Source: Anaerolineales bacterium
GTDB taxonomy: Bacteria > Chloroflexota > Anaerolineae > Anaerolineales > Villigracilaceae
Assembly: GCA_030680795.1 (NCBI GenBank)
Contig: JAUXUL010000034.1
Span: 1-41,426, forward strand
DNA: 41,426 bases
Reading direction: 5' to 3'
Positions 25,259-31,213 of this stretch are shown piece after piece (the stretch's first letter is position 1; every line of letters starts with the position of its first letter). Below the pieces are notes generated by a model that worked only from the letters and a program-made list of their open reading frames with translations, was not told where the DNA came from and did not search any database. Made by a program: the position numbers and the translations under genes.

Positions 25259-25264
25259 CAGCGC

Positions 25265-25353
25265 ATCGAGGTAATGCCATTATGCGCTTATTTCACGGAA
25301 ATACCCGGTATTGTTGAGACGGACACGCGAATATCCATGCGTGTCCTTTTTTT
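25265..25353 (+). ncRNA. Candidate short RNA or attenuator leader ending in an intrinsic terminator
   Basis: The region between the promoter and the SWIM gene begins with a hairpin (GCGCAT 25261-25266 with ATGCGC 25282-25287). It ends in a perfect 8-bp stem, GGACACGC (25321-25328) and GCGTGTCC (25339-25346), followed by seven T (25347-25353). Most transcripts should therefore stop after about 90 bases. It may be a stand-alone small RNA or a leader whose terminator is overridden to express the downstream gene. It fits no riboswitch family I know. Confidence 0.5.
25321..25353 (+). terminator. Intrinsic terminator upstream of the SWIM gene
   Basis: A perfect GC-rich 8-bp stem with a 10-base loop runs directly into TTTTTTT. 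It lies 30 bases before the SWIM start codon, inside that gene's only visible leader. Confidence 0.8.
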
Positions 25354-25383
25354 ATATTCTCTAATCAAAAGGAGACCTGTACC

Positions 25384-25626
25384 ATGGACTACGGACTGAT
25401 CGGCAAGCTCGAAAAAGCAAAACGATATGCAGAAGATCGAAAGCGATTCCGCTTCAACCAGTTTGACCTTACTTTTCATGGCGATAATAACGACCACCAC
25501 GTAACTTACGATAACGGTATATTTACATGCGATTGCGAATTCTACCTGACCCACAGACGCTGCGGCCATTCAATGGCGCTTGAGATTTTGTTCAAGGATA
25601 TGATCGTTGAAACGGTAGAAGCTTAA
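25384..25626 (+). CDS. SWIM zinc-finger microprotein
   Basis: The 80-residue protein starts at ATG 25384 with GGAG at 25371-25374. Cys49, Cys51, Cys60 and His62 form CxC-x8-CxH, the SWIM zinc-finger pattern, here in FTCDCEFYLTHRRCGHSMAL. SWIM domains bind DNA or proteins and usually sit inside large proteins; this one is nearly the whole protein, preceded by a short basic helix (KLEKAKRYAEDRKRFRF). It is flanked by its own promoter, an upstream terminator and a downstream terminator, so it forms an independent unit. Function unknown; a small regulator is plausible. Confidence 0.82.
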   Translation: MDYGLIGKLEKAKRYAEDRKRFRFNQFDLTFHGDNNDHHVTYDNGIFTCDCEFYLTHRRCGHSMALEILFKDMIVETVEA

Positions 25627-25641
25627 CTAAAACTGAATATA

Positions 25642-25681
25642 TAAACTGCCTTTCGCGAAGTGCGGAGGGCAGTTTTGTTTT
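25642..25681 (+). terminator. Intrinsic terminator after the SWIM gene
   Basis: AACTGCC and GGCAGTT pair around an inner stem of CGC-rich sequence (CTTTCGCGAAGTGCGGAG), followed by TTGTTTTT. It lies about 15 bases after the stop codon. Confidence 0.75.
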
Positions 25682-25764
25682 TATTGTCACCTCATTCCCC
25701 CCAAGCCGCACTTGATTTGGGGGAAATGCCCAAAGGGGAAAGGACGATGGGGGCCACATTCTCA

Positions 25765-25792
25765 TTAAATCTTAAACATTATGGTGTACAAT
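25765..25792 (+). promoter_or_regulatory. Candidate promoter of the L,D-transpeptidase gene
   Basis: TTAAAT (25765-25770) and TACAAT (25787-25792) are 16 bases apart. The start site would fall at or next to the ATG at 25800, giving a leaderless message; no ribosome site is seen. Confidence 0.4.
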
Positions 25793-25799
25793 TTTCTTT

Positions 25800-26882
25800 A
25801 TGAGATCACATTTTTCACGGCGCGACTTCTTAAAACTTGGTGGGCTTACTTTGGGCGGGCTGGCTTTTTCCCCTTTTCTGCCAGGCCTCACCAGTTTCGA
25901 CGATAGTCTTGTCGTGCGCATCGCCACGGGCGAGATGCCGGTTCGCAAGGAGCCGACGGACAAAAGCCGCATCGAGTTGACCAGGTACCGCGATGAACTT
26001 GTGCATATCTACGAGGAAGTGACCGCGCAAGAGCCGCCGCATAACCCGGTCTGGTATCGGGTGTGGGGAGGCTATCTTCATCGCGGACGTTTGCAGGGTG
26101 TGAAGACCATCTACCAGACACCGCCCATCGTCATCCCCGAAGGCAAAAGACTTTTAACGGAAGTCTCCGTCCCTTTTACAACTCCTTATCGTTTTTCTAA
26201 AACATTTGGCTGGCAGCCTTTGGCGCCTCCTTTGTATTACAGTTCCGTTCACTGGGTCGAAGCGCTGGAAGAAGGTCCCCCAATGGCGGAATACAAAGGC
26301 GCCTGGTATCGAATTTTTGACGAACTTGATTCCAATGTATCTTATTTTGTCCCTGCCATTCATCTACGAATTTTTTCATCTGCCGAAATGGATCCGATCA
26401 CAGCGGATGTGCCTTACGAACAAAAGAGGATCGAGGTCAATCTAACATCTCAAATGCTCTTTGCATATGAATATGGAAATCTTGTTTTCCAGACCAATAT
26501 CTCCTCCGGCGTCCCCGGTGACCCGACCGGCGGCACGGGCATCCCAACCACCACACCGGCTGGTAAATTTTCCATCCTGGAAAAAAATCCCGCGAAACAC
26601 ATGGGGTATAGTTATTTTGGCGAAACTTCAACCGGCAATTTGCTGGCTGATGTAGATAATTATGTTTTGCCCGGCGTCCCCTGGACATCCTTCTTTACTA
26701 ATTTGGGTCATGCCTTTCATGGCACATACTGGCACGAAAATTTTGGAACACCGATGAGCAGCGGCTGTATTAACATGCGGGTTAATGAGGCCAACTGGCT
26801 CTTCCGTTGGGCAAGACCCATTCACACCAATGATGCAGTGGCCACCCGCGGGCTTGGCACAGTGGTTGAGATCCATTATTAG
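25800..26882 (+). CDS. L,D-transpeptidase (YkuD domain) with Tat-type signal
   Basis: The 360-residue protein begins with FSRRDFLKLGGLTLGGLAF, a twin-arginine export signal. The C-terminal third is a YkuD domain: HGTYWHENFGTPMSSGCINM holds His307, His312 and catalytic Cys323 in the S-x-GC-I/V-N/R pattern. Such enzymes form 3-3 crosslinks in peptidoglycan or attach proteins to it. The middle (residues 40-180) may carry a substrate- or wall-binding domain that I cannot name. It is transcribed alone and ends near a bidirectional terminator. Confidence 0.9.
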   Translation: MRSHFSRRDFLKLGGLTLGGLAFSPFLPGLTSFDDSLVVRIATGEMPVRKEPTDKSRIELTRYRDELVHIYEEVTAQEPPHNPVWYRVWGGYLHRGRLQGVKTIYQTPPIVIPEGKRLLTEVSVPFTTPYRFSKTFGWQPLAPPLYYSSVHWVEALEEGPPMAEYKGAWYRIFDELDSNVSYFVPAIHLRIFSSAEMDPITADVPYEQKRIEVNLTSQMLFAYEYGNLVFQTNISSGVPGDPTGGTGIPTTTPAGKFSILEKNPAKHMGYSYFGETSTGNLLADVDNYVLPGVPWTSFFTNLGHAFHGTYWHENFGTPMSSGCINMRVNEANWLFRWARPIHTNDAVATRGLGTVVEIHY

Positions 26883-26961
26883 CATTTTTTGGGATTCCTC
26901 CTCCAAACCGACTCTCCACCCGAAAATTTGACAACTCAAATTCTAAAGGATACGCTTCGCT

Positions 26962-27063
26962 ATGCCAATACTCAACTGGAAGGGCAAGCAGCTCGCTCCG
27001 CCCGCGCCGGCTGCTCTTATTCAAGATTCAATTCTCTACCCGAATGGACGCGGTCTTAAATAA
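26962..27063 (+). pseudogene. 33-codon ORF, possible N-terminal remnant of a DNA methyltransferase-type gene
   Basis: The frame MPILNWKGKQLAPPAPAALI and a further 13 codons starts at ATG 26962 with AAAGG upstream and runs into a terminator. The opening MPxLNWxGK recalls the start of some DNA methyltransferase/restriction proteins, and a restriction-modification pair follows on the other strand. The resemblance is short and may be chance. Confidence 0.25.
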
Positions 27064-27098
27064 AAACTCTGCCCAACAAATAGCTGGGCACAGTTTTT
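27062..27098. terminator. Bidirectional terminator between L,D-transpeptidase and R-M genes
   Basis: AAAACTCTGCCCA and TGGGCACAGTTTTT form a two-part stem (one CT/AC mismatch) with an A-run on one side and a T-run on the other. It can serve both the plus-strand gene ending at 26882 and the minus-strand nuclease ending at 27100. Confidence 0.75.
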
Positions 27099-27099
27099 A

Positions 27100-27648
27100 T
27101 CACCTGTGACTTAAGCTTCGAAGTACCGAATAGGCTTCATCAAGACTTCCTCCGCATTCCGCTAACCATGGAGGAATATTTTTTGGATTTACTGTGAGCC
27201 AAGCTGTTTCTTGCCCTCCTGATCCTGTATGCTGTCCTAAATGTCCAATAACATGTTGCCTTAGAATAGACTTGCTTACTACCCAACAATGAGCTTCGTA
27301 TGGGGATACTCCAAGAAAAATGCCATATTCATACTTTTGATCACGAATTTGCTGAAATTTGTATATCCCAGCTTTCCATAGAGTTGAAAATTTTATTTCA
27401 ACTCTATGGTTATTGATTAGCATGTCAGCTTCAGAATCTGGGCTTCGATCAACCGCTAATTCATTTAAGGCACACCACTGTTTAACTAGACGTTTACCTA
27501 AGCTACCCTTAGAGCCAGTAGGTAAACTCAGAATCCACTCAAACGGGCTGTCTTTCCATGCTTCATTTTCTTTGACGAATTCTTTTTTGATAAACTTCGC
27601 AGCAGACGCTAGTAACTCGAAATCGGGGGTCATCTTTTGTTGTGTCAT
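27100..27648 (-). CDS. Putative PD-(D/E)xK restriction endonuclease, paralogue of the methyltransferase C-terminus
   Basis: The 182-residue protein aligns over almost its whole length with the last 170 residues of the neighbouring methyltransferase (shared SPFEW, KFSTLW and GxYKFQQIR blocks). Asp75, Glu84 and Lys86, in DMLINNHRVEIKFSTLW, fit the PD-(D/E)xK nuclease core. Its ATG overlaps the methyltransferase stop as ATGA, so the two are coupled. I propose it is the nuclease of a type II restriction-modification system. The gene is AT-rich compared with its neighbours, suggesting acquisition by transfer. The target sequence cannot be predicted. Confidence 0.65.
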   Translation of the reverse strand: MTQQKMTPDFELLASAAKFIKKEFVKENEAWKDSPFEWILSLPTGSKGSLGKRLVKQWCALNELAVDRSPDSEADMLINNHRVEIKFSTLWKAGIYKFQQIRDQKYEYGIFLGVSPYEAHCWVVSKSILRQHVIGHLGQHTGSGGQETAWLTVNPKNIPPWLAECGGSLDEAYSVLRSLSHR

Positions 27649-29159
27649 TTTTTGGATTTCTTTCTTAATATTTTATAGGCCTGACTTAGAGGTCCTCCAT
27701 GTTCCTTAGCCCATTCAGGAGGTCTTTTGGGGTCTATTGTTATCCAGTACTCAGATTTAGCACCACCTTTGTGTTGTTTCGTAGCATGTGCCAGTGCATA
27801 TTTTTTATCAAAAACCCAACAATGAATATCAAATGGAGAGAGTCCCACGCATAGCACCATATCATAGCCTGTATTTCTGATCTGTTGAAATTTGTAAAAG
27901 CCTTTTGTCCAAAGAGTTGAAAACTTAATTGCTATTTTGTGACCATTAATTACTATGGTTTCGCTAGAATCTTTTACTGCATCAACTTGCAATCCTTTGC
28001 TGGTTAGCCAAGATGCGACTAGTTTGCCACCAAGCTTCCCTTTTTTTCTTGGCGGTAATTTCAATACCCACTCAAAAGGGCTTTTATTCCATATATCACT
28101 AGATTCTTCTAAATCTTCTTTTAAGTAATTTGCGGTTGTAGCAAAAACAATGAACTCATCACTTAATCTAAGAGTTTTGTTATTGCTTTCTGTATTTGGT
28201 TTTATTTTGATTTCTGTCTGGAGTGGTTTTGGGTCAAAATTAATCCATTTAATATCTGAATACCCATTGAGTCTCTGAGCCATTACTTCAAGAGCGGATT
28301 TGTTTTTGTCGATTAAGATAAATTTTCTACCTAATTCTTCACAACTTTCGCCGACAGTTCCACTGCCAGCAAAGAAATCTAGCACAAAACTTCCTTCGTT
28401 TGAGGATGCCTTAATAATTCTGTCAATAAGTTTACGTGGTTTTTGTGTGGGATAGCCTAGCCGCTCTTTACTTCCAGTTGGGATTATTGTTTGCCACCAT
28501 GTATCATTCTGTTGTCCTTTTGCAAAGAAAAACCACCAAGTATCCGATGATGACCTTGGTTTATCTGTGCCAGTATACGAAGGCCACCAAGTATCTGTGG
28601 GTAATTTTCCCTTTTCTGCTTTTTCAGCTCCAACCAACCCAGGAGCCATATATGCTTCTTTGTCTATGTCATGAGCATTAAAAATATATCGTTTTGGATC
28701 TTTGGCGTAAAACAATATATTATCGTGTTTGGCTGGCCATTTTGTTTTTGGTCGCCCGCCATAATCATAAGCCCAAATTATCTCATTTATAAAGCTCTCT
28801 CTTCCGAAAATCTTATCCAATAATATTTTGCAATAATGAACTTCACGATAATCTATGTGAAAATATAAGCTTCCATGTGGTGTTAAAATACGGTGTGCTT
28901 CAATAAGTCTAGGTCTTAAAAACTCAATTAAAGAATCGAAAGTATCTTCATATTCTTTAGTTCCAAGTTCAATGGTTCGATAAGTGTTTCCTTGAAATCC
29001 TTTTCGGTCTCCATTTTCGTCTCTAATCGTTTTAACAGTTGTTCGTTTTTGTGTTTTCTTTGTATTAAATGGAGGATCGATATAAATTAAATCCACAGAT
29101 TCACTTTCCATCCTCTTTAAAATAGGGAGGTTATCTCCAAAATATATTTTATTAGTCAT
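27645..29159 (-). CDS. Site-specific DNA methyltransferase (beta class) fused to a dead nuclease-like domain
   Basis: The 504-residue protein starts at ATG behind AAAGG. Residues 28-31 (DPPF) are the catalytic motif and 263-267 (FAGSG) the SAM-binding motif; catalytic before SAM motif is the beta-class N6/N4 order. KERLGYPTQKP is also typical. DTWW occurs three times (residues about 189-222), an internal repetition in the target-recognition region. From about residue 335 the protein copies the separate nuclease encoded downstream, but the catalytic Asp and Glu are Thr401 and Ala410, with only Lys412 kept. The fused domain probably binds DNA or the nuclease rather than cutting. AT-rich composition suggests horizontal transfer. 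Confidence 0.85.
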   Translation of the reverse strand: MTNKIYFGDNLPILKRMESESVDLIYIDPPFNTKKTQKRTTVKTIRDENGDRKGFQGNTYRTIELGTKEYEDTFDSLIEFLRPRLIEAHRILTPHGSLYFHIDYREVHYCKILLDKIFGRESFINEIIWAYDYGGRPKTKWPAKHDNILFYAKDPKRYIFNAHDIDKEAYMAPGLVGAEKAEKGKLPTDTWWPSYTGTDKPRSSSDTWWFFFAKGQQNDTWWQTIIPTGSKERLGYPTQKPRKLIDRIIKASSNEGSFVLDFFAGSGTVGESCEELGRKFILIDKNKSALEVMAQRLNGYSDIKWINFDPKPLQTEIKIKPNTESNNKTLRLSDEFIVFATTANYLKEDLEESSDIWNKSPFEWVLKLPPRKKGKLGGKLVASWLTSKGLQVDAVKDSSETIVINGHKIAIKFSTLWTKGFYKFQQIRNTGYDMVLCVGLSPFDIHCWVFDKKYALAHATKQHKGGAKSEYWITIDPKRPPEWAKEHGGPLSQAYKILRKKSKK

Positions 29160-29189
29160 AGCCTTTGTATTTATTCCATATGGATTTTT

Positions 29190-29203
29190 AGAACTAAAGT
29201 TCT
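29190..29203. promoter_or_regulatory. Palindromic operator-like site at the R-M promoter
   Basis: AGAACTAAAGTTCT is a perfect dyad (6 bp, AA centre) lying between the -10 box and the methyltransferase start codon, about where transcription would begin. It could bind a repressor controlling the R-M genes. Confidence 0.45.
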
Positions 29204-29206
29204 GCT

Positions 29207-29212
29207 ATTATA
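29207..29212 (-). promoter_or_regulatory. -10 box of the R-M operon
   Basis: TATAAT on the minus strand, about 48 bases before the methyltransferase start. No convincing -35 is seen, so this is a partial call. Confidence 0.4.
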
Positions 29213-29227
29213 ACAACAAATTAAATG

Positions 29228-29251
29228 AAAAGGCGAACCAATTGGCTCGCC
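29228..29251 (-). terminator. Intrinsic terminator of the response regulator gene
   Basis: Read on the minus strand, GGCGAGCC-AATT-GGTTCGCC forms an 8-bp stem with one mismatch and is followed by TTTTCATTT. It abuts the stop codon at 29252. Confidence 0.72.
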
Positions 29252-29908
29252 CTATATGTCTAGGCGGTAGCCAACACCGCGGATGGTCTTGAGGAATTTG
29301 GGGTTATTGGGGTCAAGCTCTATTGCGCGGCGAAGCCAGGAGATATGGACGTCAAGTGTGCGTGTATCCCCGGTGTAATTTGTCTCCCAGGCTTTTTTGA
29401 AGAGCGGTTCGCGTTCCACCACTTCACCATGTTTATCCATTAAAAGATTCAGCAAAGTAACGAGACGGGGGGTGAGTTTTGTGCTTTTGCCGAGGCAGCG
29501 TACGCGGCGTTTTTCAAGGTCAAGCCGAATGGGGCCGACGTGCAAAACATTTTTTCCATCACCGGGCAGCAGCGGTTTGATGCGGTTGACAAGTTTTTGC
29601 ACTGTAAAAGGCAATGCCAGGACTGCGTCTGCGGCATCCTTGCTTACTTCTTTATCATCATCAAGAATAAGAATGAGGGGAAGTTTTGCGTCTTTTTCAC
29701 GAATGGACTGACAGATACGCAGGCCTGTGCTTCTTAATGAAGCCGCATTGATAACAACCAGGCTTGGGCTTACTTCCTTAAGTACTGCCACCGCTTTGCT
29801 GCCGTTTTGAGCGATGTGTACATCAAATCCCTTCTTCTGCAAATCGGAGGCAAAAGAAGGGATCTCTGCGTGTTTAACTTCAATAACCAGAAGCGTTGTG
29901 GTTTTCAT
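29252..29908 (-). CDS. OmpR-type winged-helix regulator with atypical receiver
   Basis: The 218-residue protein has a receiver-like domain (residues 1-112) and an OmpR/PhoB winged-helix DNA-binding domain (about 120-218; RTLDVHISWLRRAIE and TIRGVGYRLD are typical). The receiver lacks the phosphorylation machinery: the acceptor Asp is Asn54 (VVINAAS), the conserved Lys before Pro-Phe is Leu99, and the N-terminal acidic pair is reduced to one Glu. It therefore probably works without phosphorylation, perhaps by ligand binding or dimer equilibrium. No histidine kinase is encoded nearby. Targets unknown. Confidence 0.87.
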   Translation of the reverse strand: MKTTTLLVIEVKHAEIPSFASDLQKKGFDVHIAQNGSKAVAVLKEVSPSLVVINAASLRSTGLRICQSIREKDAKLPLILILDDDKEVSKDAADAVLALPFTVQKLVNRIKPLLPGDGKNVLHVGPIRLDLEKRRVRCLGKSTKLTPRLVTLLNLLMDKHGEVVEREPLFKKAWETNYTGDTRTLDVHISWLRRAIELDPNNPKFLKTIRGVGYRLDI

Positions 29909-30090
29909 TATAAGGATTGGATAATGCCTGTCTTAATTAAGTGACCTGACACACCTAATCGTGATTCCCTGCAAACTAAGTAGCGTTTCAATTTAAGTTT
30001 GTTAAGCTGTTTTCATTATACACTAAATCTTAACAATTGTTCTTAATCCTTGGTACTATTTTATTATGGTGGGGACATCTTCGGGCTGAC
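29909..30090. other. Upstream region of the response regulator gene
   Basis: AT-rich leader. On the minus strand TATAAT (about 30021-30016) is a likely -10, with no clear -35. AACAATTGTT near 30033-30042 is a perfect 10-bp palindrome close to that promoter and could be an autoregulatory site. Confidence 0.35.
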
Positions 30091-30268
30091 CGTAAGTTGC
30101 TCCTAGCCCCGTCCTGCCCTGGCACCGCCCGCCAGGGCAGGTGTGCGAAACATCCTGTGGACGGGGCGCAAGATTTACCCTGCAAACGCCGCCGGGGGGG
30201 GACGGCGGCTGGAGCATAAGATACTGACAAGGCTTCGACAGGCTCAGTCCAAGGCTCTGCGTGCACAC
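30091..30268 (+). repeat. Composite dispersed repeat, family B copy 2
   Basis: It begins CGTAAGTTGCTCCT and ends CTGCGTGCACAC. Internal blocks are a CCCTGGCACCGCCCGCCAGG hairpin, ACCCTGCAAACGCCGCCG, GACGGCGGCTGGAGCATAAG, and CTTCGACAGGCTCAG. The copy at 34168-34300 (reverse) has the same ends and order without the central insert. Confidence 0.72.
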
Positions 30269-30334
30269 TGGTACTACTTTATTAAGGTTGATCTCTTCGC
30301 GCCGACCTTCTCATCATCCATTTATCAACATTGC

Positions 30335-30363
30335 TTGACTTTTTTATGTTTACTTGGTAATAT
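30335..30363 (+). promoter_or_regulatory. Promoter of the initiator tRNA gene
   Basis: TTGACT (30335-30340) and TAATAT (30358-30363) with a 17-base spacer, placing the start about 14 bases before the tRNA. Confidence 0.7.
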
Positions 30364-30383
30364 CGGCGGGCTAAACTAAACGA

Positions 30384-30455
30384 TGCGGGGTGGAGCAGTG
30401 GCAGCTCGTCGGGCTCATAACCCGAAGGTCGCAGGTTCAAGTCCTGCCCCCGCTA
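30384..30455 (+). tRNA. Initiator tRNA-Met (CAT)
   Basis: A full cloverleaf folds: acceptor GCGGGG/CCCCGC (30385-30390 with 30448-30453), D stem GAGC/GCTC, anticodon stem TCGGG/CCCGA with loop CTCATAA (anticodon CAT at 30416-30418), and T arm GCAGG-TTCAAGT-CCTGC. Three consecutive G-C pairs (GGG/CCC) in the anticodon stem and an unpaired first base (T30384 opposite T30454) mark it as the initiator rather than elongator tRNA. CCA is not encoded. Confidence 0.93.
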
Positions 30456-30459
30456 CTAA

Positions 30460-30492
30460 CAGAGACCATGTGAATACATGGTCTCTGTATTT
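30460..30492 (+). terminator. Hairpin after the initiator tRNA
   Basis: CAGAGACCATGT and ACATGGTCTCTG form a perfect 12-bp stem with a GAAT loop, followed by TATTT. The weak T-run makes termination efficiency uncertain. Confidence 0.65.
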
Positions 30493-30493
30493 A

Positions 30494-30535
30494 AGGTCTG
30501 CAAGCTTCGCAGCAAGTCCTGCCACCGTTGCTAAA
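30494..30535 (+). repeat. Degenerate copy of the tRNA 3' end
   Basis: GCAAGTCCTGCCACCGTTGC followed by TAA resembles the tRNA 3' segment CAAGTCCTGCCCCCGCTACTAA (30438-30459). A duplicated tRNA tail can be left by an integrating element, but no integrase is nearby. Confidence 0.35.
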
Positions 30536-30561
30536 AATAAGAGACTTCATGGATAACTGAA

Positions 30562-31023
30562 CTACCTAACCCTTGCGGCTCTTTCATTACTTCGCGCTTC
30601 ATCCCGTTTGGCAATGGTAGCGCGCTTGTCATAGGCTTTTTTACCTTTGGCGAGGGCGATCTCAAGTTTGGCCCGCCCGTCTTTAAGATATAAGCGCGTT
30701 GGTACGACCGTCATACCTTTGATGCGGACATTGTTCCACAGTTCGCGAATCTGCTTTTTGTGCAGGAGCAGGCGGCGTTTTCGTTTGGGTTCGTGGTTGA
30801 AGAATTTTCCCGCTTGTTCGTATGGCGCGATGTGTGCTTCCACTAGCCAGGCCGCCTCTCCGTTTTGCACGTCCACATAGGCTTCCTTTATGCTGACCTG
30901 GCCGGCACGGATGGATTTGATCTCCGAGCCATGCAGGACAAGTCCAGCCTCGAATTTTTCCATGAGGAAGTATTCGAAGCTGGCTTTGCGATTGGTTGCG
31001 ATTACTTTGATGTTTTCAGTCAC
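30562..31023 (-). CDS. smpB: SsrA (tmRNA)-binding protein SmpB
   Basis: The 153-residue protein starts with GTG. ATNRKASFEYFLMEKFEAGL, VLHGSEIKSIRAGQVSIKEA and the KGKKAYDKRATIAKRDE segment near the C-terminus are SmpB signatures. It binds tmRNA and delivers it to stalled ribosomes for trans-translation. A TAAAAT box lies six bases before the GTG, so the message may be leaderless. The tmRNA gene itself is not in the window. Confidence 0.96.
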   Translation of the reverse strand: MTENIKVIATNRKASFEYFLMEKFEAGLVLHGSEIKSIRAGQVSIKEAYVDVQNGEAAWLVEAHIAPYEQAGKFFNHEPKRKRRLLLHKKQIRELWNNVRIKGMTVVPTRLYLKDGRAKLEIALAKGKKAYDKRATIAKRDEARSNERAARVR

Positions 31024-31053
31024 GAGATGATTTTAGCATGAATTATAAAAATG

Positions 31054-31202
31054 CTTAAACACGAAGGACACAAAAGGCACGAAGGTTTAATGTGTGGCGC
31101 AACATGATGATTTTTTCTCGACCATCATTCGTGATGATCTAAAACGAAGAACCACAACCATCACTCAACCCACCTTGGTGTACTTCGTGCCCTTTGTGTT
31201 TG
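31054..31202. repeat. Dispersed inverted repeat, family A copy 3
   Basis: The left arm CTTAAACACGAAGGACACAA (from 31054) and the right arm TGTACTTCGTGCCCTTTGTG (ending near 31202) frame a non-coding centre between smpB and the MFS gene. Confidence 0.7.
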
Positions 31203-31213
31203 AAAAGTTTTTT

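Noticed and set aside
25265-25353. Known riboswitch class in the SWIM leader
   Set aside because: The sequence does not show the conserved cores of the classes I can recall; only the terminator and a small hairpin are supported.
30091-30268. Short ORFs within the composite repeat near 30037-30379
   Set aside because: They lie in a repeat with hairpins, have no ribosome sites and differ between copies of the element.
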